Part shown: in pieces, positions 56,506 to 64,000 of the stretch | How the letters are laid out: the number at the start of each line of letters is the position of its first letter | Numbering within the stretch: the stretch's first letter is position 1 | Source of the DNA: Paracoccus sp. (in: a-proteobacteria) | GTDB lineage: Bacteria; Pseudomonadota; Alphaproteobacteria; Rhodobacterales; Rhodobacteraceae | NCBI RefSeq assembly: GCF_030538655.1 | Contig: NZ_JAUNTO010000001.1 | Location: 124,001 to 188,000, forward strand | DNA length: 64,000 nt | Direction of reading: 5' to 3' | Position numbers and translations under genes: made by a program | The notes under the pieces: generated by a model | Seen by the model: the letters and a program-made list of their open reading frames with translations, nothing else | Databases searched by the model: none | Told to the model about the DNA's origin: nothing

Positions 56506-56891
56506 CAGACACTGCCAAAAAGGTGACGATCCACACGTCTCGTGACGGTGAAAACCCGGTTCCGCTGGCTTCCAGCGACGGTTTTCAGATCATCGAAATG
56601 TCGGGCAGTGGCCCCGGCTATCTGCACCGCCACCCGCAGGATGACGTGGCCTTTCATTTGATTTCCGGCAGGCTGCGGTTCCGGCTGGCGGATGGAAACG
56701 TCGATGTGCCCCCCGCGTCAACCGTTTTTATTCCCGCCGGTGCCGCCTATGATTTCGATGAAATCATGCCCAGCCGTTACTTGATGATCGGCACGCCCCG
56801 CCTGCGCAAACTGACCGAGGCGCTGCGCGGTGCGGCGCGCGACAAGCACCCCGAAATTCTGCGCGAATACGAATCCGAAATCGTCGTTTGA
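56502..56891 (+). CDS. Cupin-fold protein between preT and preA
   Basis: This 129-residue single-domain cupin shows the metal-type motif GPGYLHRHPQDDVAFHLISG followed by the second half PPASTVFIPAGAAYDFDE. Its ATG overlaps preT by four bases and preA follows after 24 bases, so it is translated with both dehydrogenase subunits. It may bind metal or a pyrimidine. Whether it is a subunit, a regulator or a separate enzyme cannot be read from the sequence. Confidence 0.78.
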   Translation: MTDTAKKVTIHTSRDGENPVPLASSDGFQIIEMSGSGPGYLHRHPQDDVAFHLISGRLRFRLADGNVDVPPASTVFIPAGAAYDFDEIMPSRYLMIGTPRLRKLTEALRGAARDKHPEILREYESEIVV

Positions 56892-56915
56892 CCCCCTTGG
56901 CAGGAGACCTGGCCG

Positions 56916-58214
56916 ATGGCTGACCTTCGCTCCGAGTTTATCGGCATCAGATCGCCCAACCCGTTCTGGCTGGCTTCGGCCCCGCCAACGGACAAGGAAT
57001 ATAACGTCCGCCGCGCCTTTCAGGCTGGTTGGGGCGGTGTGGTGTGGAAAACCCTGGGCAGCGAAGGCCCGCCGGTCGTGAACGTCAACGGCCCGCGCTA
57101 TGGCGTGATCCATGGCGCGGATCGGCGCGTTCTGGGCCTGAACAACATCGAACTGATTACCGACCGCCCGCTAGAGGTGAACCTGCGCGAGATCAAATCG
57201 GTCAAGCGCGATTACCCCGACCGGGCGCTGATTATCAGCCTGATGGTGCCCTGTGACGAACAATCGTGGATCGACATTCTGCGCGCCATCGAGGACACGG
57301 GCGCGGATGGGGTCGAGCTGAACTTTGGCTGCCCCCACGGCATGAGCGAACGCGGCATGGGCGCCGCCGTCGGTCAAGTGCCAGACTATATCGAAATGGT
57401 GACACGATGGGTGAAACAGCACTCGCGTATGCCCTGTATCGTGAAACTGACCCCCAACATCACCGACATCCGCAAACCGGCCGAGGCGGCCAAGCGCGGC
57501 GGGGCTGATGCGGTCAGCCTGATCAACACGATCAACAGCATCACCAGCGTCAATCTGGACTTGTTCGCCCCTGAACCCACCATTGACGGCAAAGGCGCGC
57601 ATGGCGGCTATTGCGGCCCGGCGGTGAAACCGATTGCGCTGAACATGGTCGCCGAAATTGCCCGCGACCCAGCCCTGCGCGGTCTGCCCATCAGCGGCAT
57701 CGGCGGCATCACCACATGGCGCGACGCGGCTGAATTCATGGCGCTTGGGGCCGGAAATGTGCAGGTCTGCACGGCGGCGATGACCTATGGTTTCAAGGTC
57801 GTGCAGGAAATGATCTCGGGGTTGCGCGACTATCTGGACAGCCATGACATGACGCTGAACGATCTGATCGGGCGCGCCGTGCCGAACGTCACCGATTGGC
57901 AATACCTGAACCTGAATTATGTCACCAAGGCGGTGATCGACCAGGATCAGTGCATCAAATGCGGCCGCTGCTTTGCCGCGTGCGAGGATACCTCGCACCA
58001 AGCCATCGCTATGAAACCGGGCCGGGTGTTTCAGGTGATCGAGGAAGAATGCGTCGCCTGTAACCTGTGCGTCGATGTCTGCCCGGTTCAGGACTGTATC
58101 ACCATGCGCGAACTGGCCCCCGGCGAAACTGACCTGCGCACCGGGCGGACACGCGGCGACTATGCCAACTGGACCTCGCATCCGAACAACCCGATGGCTC
58201 GGGCGGCGGAATAA
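56916..58214 (+). CDS. preA: Dihydropyrimidine dehydrogenase, catalytic subunit (PreA)
   Basis: This 432-residue protein has a DHO dehydrogenase-type FMN barrel (NPFWLASAPPTDKEYN at the start, ELNFGCPHGMSERGMG, and ISGIGGITTWRDAAEF). A C-terminal 2x[4Fe-4S] ferredoxin domain shows CIKCGRCFAACED and CVACNLCVDVCP. It reduces uracil and thymine with electrons from PreT. The cysteine between FMN barrel strands that acts as the general acid is present in the ELNFGCPHG region or nearby. Gene order is preT-cupin-preA. Confidence 0.94.
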   Translation: MADLRSEFIGIRSPNPFWLASAPPTDKEYNVRRAFQAGWGGVVWKTLGSEGPPVVNVNGPRYGVIHGADRRVLGLNNIELITDRPLEVNLREIKSVKRDYPDRALIISLMVPCDEQSWIDILRAIEDTGADGVELNFGCPHGMSERGMGAAVGQVPDYIEMVTRWVKQHSRMPCIVKLTPNITDIRKPAEAAKRGGADAVSLINTINSITSVNLDLFAPEPTIDGKGAHGGYCGPAVKPIALNMVAEIARDPALRGLPISGIGGITTWRDAAEFMALGAGNVQVCTAAMTYGFKVVQEMISGLRDYLDSHDMTLNDLIGRAVPNVTDWQYLNLNYVTKAVIDQDQCIKCGRCFAACEDTSHQAIAMKPGRVFQVIEEECVACNLCVDVCPVQDCITMRELAPGETDLRTGRTRGDYANWTSHPNNPMARAAE

Positions 58215-58397
58215 GGCGGTGGCCCTTGCCCGCCGGGCTGCGTGGATGCGCTGCTGGGGTTTGGCTGGCGGGGTAACGAACCCGGCCACACAACGCCGCC
58301 AAGGACATGAACGTGCTGGGCAGAGGACCGCGAACGGGTTGACGCCCTTGCCCTGCACCGCCACCCTGCGCGCGACTGCGGGAATCAGGGGCAGACC

Positions 58398-59660
58398 ATG
58401 GCCGGACCAGCATATGCGAACCGGACGAGAGGCACCGCGCCCGAAGTCTTTGCCGCCTTTCTGAAACTGGGGCTGACCGCATTTGGCGGGCCGGTGGCGC
58501 ATCTGGGCTATTTCCGCGACGAATTCGTGACCCGCCGCCAATGGTTAAGCGACCCGGCCTATGCCGACCTTGTGGCGCTGTGCCAGTTCCTGCCCGGCCC
58601 GGCCTCGTCGCAAGTGGGGTTCGCGCTTGGGCTGACACGGGCCGGATGGGCAGGCGCAGCGGCGGCCTTTGTGGCCTTTACCCTGCCATCCGCGCTGTTG
58701 CTGATGAGCTTTGCGCTGTGGGCCGCGTGGCTCAGCGGGCCGGTTGGGCAAGGCGCATTGCACGGGCTGAAAATCGCCGCCGTCGCCATCGTCGCGCAGG
58801 CAGTCTGGGGCATGGCGCGCAGCCTGTGCCCCGACCGCGAACGCGCTGCCATCGCGGTGCTGGCCGTGGCAATGCTGGCGTTTCTGCCCGGTGCGCTTGG
58901 CATGATCGGCGCAATTGTGGTGGGCGGGCTGGCCGGTCTGCTGCTGGGGCGCGGTCAGGCCACCCAAAACGCAGCCGCCCTGCCCGTGCCGGTGTCGCGC
59001 CGGGTCGGGCTGGCAGCACTGGCCACCTTTGCACTGTTGCTGTTGCTGCTGCCAATGGCGGCAGACGGCAGGCACCTGCTGGCGCTGACCGACGCCTTTT
59101 ACCGCGCTGGATCGCTGGTCTTTGGCGGTGGCCATGTGGTCCTGCCGCTGCTGGAGGCCGAGGTCGTGCGTCCCGGTTGGGTCAGTGCCGACAAATTTCT
59201 GGCCGGTTACGGCGCGGCGCAGGCGGTGCCCGGCCCGCTGTTCACCTTTGCCGCCTATCTGGGCGCGGTGTCTGAACCCGTGCAGGCTGCGCCGGGGCTG
59301 CTGTCGGGAATACTGGGCCGCGCGCCAGTCGCCGCCCCGGCGGGGCTGGCAGGGGCAACCGTCGCGCTGCTGGCGGTGTTCCTGCCGGGCTTTCTGCTGC
59401 TGATCGCGGCGCTGCCGTTCTGGAATGATGTCCGCCGCCGCCCCGCCGCGCAATCCGCGATGCAGGGGGCAAATGCCGCCGTGGTCGGCATTCTGGGCGC
59501 CGCTCTGTATTCGCCGGTGTTCACCAGCGCGGTGCACGGGATGCCGGATTTCGCGCTGGCTCTGGCCTGCGCCGTGTTGCTGATCGCGTGGAAGCTGCCC
59601 TCATGGGCGGTGGTCATCATCGCGGCCATAGGCGGTATCGGGCTGCATCTGCTGGCGTAA
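58398..59660 (+). CDS. chrA: ChrA family chromate transporter
   Basis: This 420-residue two-domain CHR protein has two homologous halves: FLKLGLTAFGGPVAHLGYF near residue 22 and FYRAGSLVFGGGHVVLPLL near residue 235. LCQFLPGPASSQVG and AAQAVPGPLFTFAAYLG follow each. It exports chromate in antiport with sulfate or protons. The 183-base gap after preA shows nothing recognisable. The last 60 bases overlap the convergent pxpC. Confidence 0.92.
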   Translation: MAGPAYANRTRGTAPEVFAAFLKLGLTAFGGPVAHLGYFRDEFVTRRQWLSDPAYADLVALCQFLPGPASSQVGFALGLTRAGWAGAAAAFVAFTLPSALLLMSFALWAAWLSGPVGQGALHGLKIAAVAIVAQAVWGMARSLCPDRERAAIAVLAVAMLAFLPGALGMIGAIVVGGLAGLLLGRGQATQNAAALPVPVSRRVGLAALATFALLLLLLPMAADGRHLLALTDAFYRAGSLVFGGGHVVLPLLEAEVVRPGWVSADKFLAGYGAAQAVPGPLFTFAAYLGAVSEPVQAAPGLLSGILGRAPVAAPAGLAGATVALLAVFLPGFLLLIAALPFWNDVRRRPAAQSAMQGANAAVVGILGAALYSPVFTSAVHGMPDFALALACAVLLIAWKLPSWAVVIIAAIGGIGLHLLA

Positions 59661-60590
59661 TCGCACCAGCGTGGCCTGCACCGCCCGCATCCGCACCCGC
59701 GTCAGCGCCACGGCCTGATCGGGCGTGACCAGCCGAAAACGCACCGCCTGCCCGCTGCGGCATTGCGCGAACCCGTCCAGATCGGCGGAAATCACCGTCG
59801 CGATCTTGGGATAGCCGCCGGTCGTCTGGTGATCGGCCAGCAGAACCGTCGCCACCCCGTCGCCCGCCACCTGAACCGAGCCACGCAGCACCGCCTCGGA
59901 CGGGATCGACAGCGCCCCGGCCAGATCCAGCGGCGGGCCGGACAGGCGCACGCCCATGCGGTCATAGGCGCTGGTCAGCCGAAAGGTGCCGCCGCGCAGC
60001 GCGGCAATGGCCTGTGGCGTAAAATGCCGGTCCTGCGGGCCAAGCGTCGCGCGCACCGTCGTGCGTGGGCGCGCCCAGACCGGACACGGGATCGCGCGCG
60101 GGGGTGTGGGGCGAACACGCGGATTGCGGATACGCAGCAGATCACCCCTGGCCAGCCGCCCGCCGCCCAGACCCGACAGACCGTGCGTCGCCGCACTGCC
60201 CAGCCAAAGCGGACAGTCCAGTTCACCCGCGAAAGCAAGGCAGGTCCAGCTGCCCCAAGGGCCGGGGCGGATCACCAGCCTTTGCCCTGCCTGCACCGTC
60301 AGCACTTGCCACGATCCGAACCGTGCCCCGTCCAGCGTCACGATAAAACCGCCGCCCGCGATGGCGATGGTGACGGGCCCGACCTCGCATTCAAGGATCA
60401 GCCCGCCGATCGAGACCTCGATCAGCGGCGCATCGGCGGGGTTTCCGGCGGCGATATTCGCCATCACCGCCGCAGCGCGATCCATCGGGCCGGATTCAGT
60501 CACGCCAAACCGCTGCCAGCCCAGACGGCCGCTGTCCTGCACCGTGAGATAAGGCCCGGCATGGATGACCCGAAACAGCGCCTCAGCCAT
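59601..60590 (-). CDS. pxpC: PxpC, 5-oxoprolinase (ATP-hydrolysing) subunit C
   Basis: This 329-residue biotin-dependent carboxyltransferase-domain (KipA/DUR1-type) protein has the start VIHAGPYLTVQDSGRLGWQ, RFGVTESGPMDRAA and GPQDRHFTPQAI. With PxpA and PxpB it cleaves 5-oxoproline to glutamate using ATP. It overlaps pxpB by eight bases and its 3' end overlaps chrA by 60 bases in the opposite orientation. The ATG at 60590 is preferred over one at 60611. Confidence 0.9.
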   Translation of the reverse strand: MAEALFRVIHAGPYLTVQDSGRLGWQRFGVTESGPMDRAAAVMANIAAGNPADAPLIEVSIGGLILECEVGPVTIAIAGGGFIVTLDGARFGSWQVLTVQAGQRLVIRPGPWGSWTCLAFAGELDCPLWLGSAATHGLSGLGGGRLARGDLLRIRNPRVRPTPPRAIPCPVWARPRTTVRATLGPQDRHFTPQAIAALRGGTFRLTSAYDRMGVRLSGPPLDLAGALSIPSEAVLRGSVQVAGDGVATVLLADHQTTGGYPKIATVISADLDGFAQCRSGQAVRFRLVTPDQAVALTRVRMRAVQATLVRLRQQMQPDTAYGRDDDHRP

Positions 60591-61263
60591 CAGACACCTG
60601 ACATTCGGCACGGCTGATGCGGCGAAAACGCACCCGGTCGCCTACCTCGAACAGAAATGGCCGGTCGGCGCTGCCATCCAGTATCCGCGTGGGCGAGCGT
60701 CCGATGATCCACCAGCCGGTCGGCATGGTCAGCGTGGTGACGATGCACTGCGGCCCGGCGATGATAACGCTGCCCGCCGGAATACCGCGTAGCGGTGCTG
60801 GCTTGCGATCCAGTTGCAGGGGTTTGGGCACACCGCCCAGATAGGCATAGCCGGGCGCGAAACCATACATATAGACGCGGTAATCGCCTGACAGATGGCA
60901 GTCGATCACCTGCTGCGGAGTCATTCGACAGCGGGCCGCGACCTCGGGCAGATCGGGGGCCAGATCATCGTCGTAACAGACCTGAACTTCGCGCAGACGG
61001 CCTTGTGCGCTGTCAGAGCCGGGGCACGCCATCAACCGCCGGGCATGAGCCTGCACCGCAGCGTGATCGCTGTGCAGCGGGTCGAACTGGATCAACAGGC
61101 TGACATAGGCAGGGATCACCGCCTGCTGCCCCGGCGCGGGGTCCGACTGCAAGGCCCGGTCCAGCCGCAGCACCTGCGCATGGGCGGCATCGTCCAGCGC
61201 CTCGGCCCATTCGATCAGCAGCGCGTGATCGGCGACCGCAATCAGCCGGGGAAAGCCGCTCAT
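60583..61263 (-). CDS. pxpB: PxpB, 5-oxoprolinase subunit B
   Basis: This 226-residue KipI-family protein has the C-terminal signature YMYGFAPGYAYLGGVP, then RGIPAGSVIIAGPQCIV and PTGWWIIGRSPTRI. It functions with PxpA and PxpC. Its ATG overlaps the pxpA stop by four bases and its stop overlaps pxpC. Confidence 0.92.
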   Translation of the reverse strand: MSGFPRLIAVADHALLIEWAEALDDAAHAQVLRLDRALQSDPAPGQQAVIPAYVSLLIQFDPLHSDHAAVQAHARRLMACPGSDSAQGRLREVQVCYDDDLAPDLPEVAARCRMTPQQVIDCHLSGDYRVYMYGFAPGYAYLGGVPKPLQLDRKPAPLRGIPAGSVIIAGPQCIVTTLTMPTGWWIIGRSPTRILDGSADRPFLFEVGDRVRFRRISRAECQVSDG

Positions 61264-62033
61264 CCCGGCACGGTGCCACAAAAGGGCGCAAGGCCGACAC
61301 CCGCCGCCGTCAGACGCAGGCGGATTTCGCGCGCCATCGCAACGGCCTGGTCGCTGTCGCCATGCACGCAGATCGACTGCGCCGCCAGCGGAATGGAATC
61401 GCCGCCCACCACCGGCATCAGGCCGCCGTCCAGAAACCGTAACAGCCGGTCCGCCGCCTGCGCCGCATCATGGATCATCGCGCCGGGCTGACCACGCGGG
61501 ACCAGCTGGCCGTTGGGTTGATAGCCGCGATCCGCAAAGATTTCCGAAAACACCCGCAGCCCAGCGGCGCGCCCCGCCGGTTCCAGTTCCGTGCCCGAAA
61601 TCGCCAGCAGCGCCAGATCACCGGGCAAAGCCGCCACGGCCCGCGCCACGGCATCCGCTACCTCGCGCCGGGCGGCGGCCAGATTGGCCAGCGCGCCATG
61701 CGCCTTGACATAGGCCACCCGCGCCCCGGCCAAGGCCGCCACGCCCTGCAACGCCCCGACCTGAGCCGCAACCATGCGGCTGATTTCATCAGGCGTCATC
61801 GGGATCACCCGGCGACCAAAGCCCTGCCGGTCGGCATAGCCAGGGTGCGCGCCGATACCGACCCCCAGATCAGCGGCGCGGCGCAGTGTATGAAACATCA
61901 CATCCGGGTCGCCCGCATGACCACCGCAGGCAATATTGGCCGATGTGACCAGTTCCAGAATATGCGCGTCATCACCCATGACCCAAGGCCCGAACGCCTC
62001 GCCCAGATCGGAGTTGAGGTCGATAACCGCCAT
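61260..62033 (-). CDS. pxpA: PxpA, 5-oxoprolinase subunit A (LamB/YcsF family)
   Basis: This 257-residue protein starts with the LamB/YcsF signature DLNSDLGEAFGPWVMGDD, followed by VTSANIACGGHAGDP and HGDSDQAVAMAREI near the end. It is the catalytic subunit of 5-oxoproline (pyroglutamate) cleavage, a repair step for spontaneously cyclised glutamate or glutathione. It leads pxpABC on the minus strand. Confidence 0.93.
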   Translation of the reverse strand: MAVIDLNSDLGEAFGPWVMGDDAHILELVTSANIACGGHAGDPDVMFHTLRRAADLGVGIGAHPGYADRQGFGRRVIPMTPDEISRMVAAQVGALQGVAALAGARVAYVKAHGALANLAAARREVADAVARAVAALPGDLALLAISGTELEPAGRAAGLRVFSEIFADRGYQPNGQLVPRGQPGAMIHDAAQAADRLLRFLDGGLMPVVGGDSIPLAAQSICVHGDSDQAVAMAREIRLRLTAAGVGLAPFCGTVPG

Positions 62034-62071
62034 GACATCCCCCTGTTTTCGGTGACTATGGCGTATCGGAT

Positions 62072-62089
62072 GGGGGCGGGAAAGCCCCC
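62072..62089 (-). terminator. Hairpin after the MarR regulator gene
   Basis: GGGGGC and GCCCCC arms enclose a GGGAAA loop (TTTCCC on the minus strand) 16 bases after the ldtR stop. It probably separates ldtR from pxpABC. Confidence 0.55.
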
Positions 62090-62104
62090 GGCAGGCAGCA
62101 ATCG

Positions 62105-62635
62105 TCAGTAAATATATCTGATCTGTTCGGCCCAGAACCGTTCGATACGGCGGGTTTGCAGGTTCACCGCCAGCAGCGGCGGATCGTCCAGCACCCCCGA
62201 CATGGCCAACCCTTCAGCGTGGCGTGTGAACATGTTCATCACCGCGTCGCGCACCGCCTGCCCCGATTCCGTCAACCGCACCCGGACCGAGCGCCGGTCC
62301 TGATCGCAGCGTTCGTGATGCACATATCCCATCTGCACCAGCTTTTTCAGGTTATACGACACATTCGACCCCTGATACATCCCGCGCGAACGCAGTTCGC
62401 CCGCCGTCACCTCGGACGTGCCGAGATTATACAGGATCAGCGCCTGCACGGGGTTCAGATCGTTACGGCCCAACCGTTCGAATTCATCCTTGATAAGGTC
62501 CATCATCAGCCGATGCATCCGGTCAAGCAATTGCAGCGTTTCCAGATAGGCGGCGGCATTTGCCGCCTCGTGCCGGGTCAATTGGTCGTCGCGCTGATGA
62601 AAGCCGCTGTGCGGCACCGGGGCAAACATCGTCAT
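62105..62635 (-). CDS. ldtR: MarR family regulator, LdtR-like
   Basis: This 176-residue winged-helix protein shows LNPVQALILYNLGTSEVTAG, RGMYQGSNVSYNLKKLVQMG and DRRSVRVRLTESG. It closely resembles LdtR, an alphaproteobacterial MarR protein known to control an L,D-transpeptidase gene and envelope stress tolerance. An L,D-transpeptidase lies at 35.4 kb of this window and is a candidate target. The upstream gap holds an imperfect dyad around 62645-62663. Confidence 0.82.
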   Translation of the reverse strand: MTMFAPVPHSGFHQRDDQLTRHEAANAAAYLETLQLLDRMHRLMMDLIKDEFERLGRNDLNPVQALILYNLGTSEVTAGELRSRGMYQGSNVSYNLKKLVQMGYVHHERCDQDRRSVRVRLTESGQAVRDAVMNMFTRHAEGLAMSGVLDDPPLLAVNLQTRRIERFWAEQIRYIY

Positions 62636-62733
62636 AACCTGTCCTGTCTTGTCGTCCTTGACAGAACATTTGCAGAAAATCCCGAAGGTTCAGTTAATCA
62701 CCGACAGTTTTTTCGCCATGATTTCATAAAACT

Positions 62734-64000
<1,267 letters not shown>

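Noticed and set aside
58215..58397. Possible small gene or gene remnant between preA and chrA
   Set aside because: No ribosome site with a sustained frame and no recognisable protein segment on either strand.

Overview
The window is high-GC DNA with dense, translationally coupled operons. It looks like an alphaproteobacterium of the Rhodobacteraceae, most probably Paracoccus or a close relative. The case rests on a contiguous nor-nir denitrification block ordered as in Paracoccus denitrificans, a fused nirDL gene, a Mur-type Fur regulator divergent from sitABCD, a RutR-controlled reductive pyrimidine pathway, an LdtR-type MarR regulator and a CtrA-like box. No rRNA, tRNA, CRISPR array, intact insertion sequence or phage gene was seen.

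Region 1 (1-22.1 kb) is a denitrification island. It holds the start of nosR (cut by the window edge), the regulator nnrR, nnrS, norCBQDEF (nitric oxide reductase), nirX-nirI, and divergently nirSECF-DL-GHJN (cytochrome cd1 nitrite reductase and heme d1 synthesis). Four FNR/NNR-type sites (TTGA-N6-TCAA or one mismatch) lie before nosR, between nnrR and nnrS, before norC and between nirI and nirS, so one regulon is readable from the DNA. Two coupled small membrane proteins follow nirN; an unknown one-TM protein and a DedA protein lie just beyond.

Region 2 (22.3-32.5 kb) holds a GNAT acetyltransferase, an SGNH-like protein, a YigZ/IMPACT protein, an exported MetX-like hydrolase, mur and sitABCD around a shared inverted-repeat operator, an AI-2E family transporter and a GMC oxidoreductase. 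Region 3 (32.7-37.9 kb) is an envelope locus in which an L,D-transpeptidase, LpxD, an acyl carrier protein and a ketoacyl-ACP synthase form one apparent operon. It is divergent from a DUF882/YcbK protein across a gap with a CtrA-like box and a perfect 14-bp palindrome. Region 4 (38.1-39.5 kb) has a TetR regulator and the decayed remains of a kup potassium transporter gene.

Region 5 (39.5-58.2 kb) is pyrimidine degradation and uptake. RutR is divergent from a beta-alanine type aminotransferase behind a RutR box. Then come beta-ureidopropionase, an AT-rich orphan ORF, dihydropyrimidinase, a membrane protein, an SDR lacking its catalytic Tyr and Lys, and an NMT1/THI5-type ABC transporter with a GNAT gene embedded in it. 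Dihydropyrimidine dehydrogenase (preT, cupin, preA) lies about 5 kb further on. Between the two halves sit a YitT protein, a PepSY/two-component locus and a VPLPA-CTERM exported protein. Together these genes would take uracil or thymine to the beta-amino acid and then the semialdehyde.

Region 6 (58.4-64 kb) has a chromate transporter, pxpABC (5-oxoprolinase), an LdtR-like MarR regulator, sdhE, an XRE regulator and the start of an aspartate aminotransferase gene that runs off the window. All assignments come from reading motifs and gene order; no database search was run.
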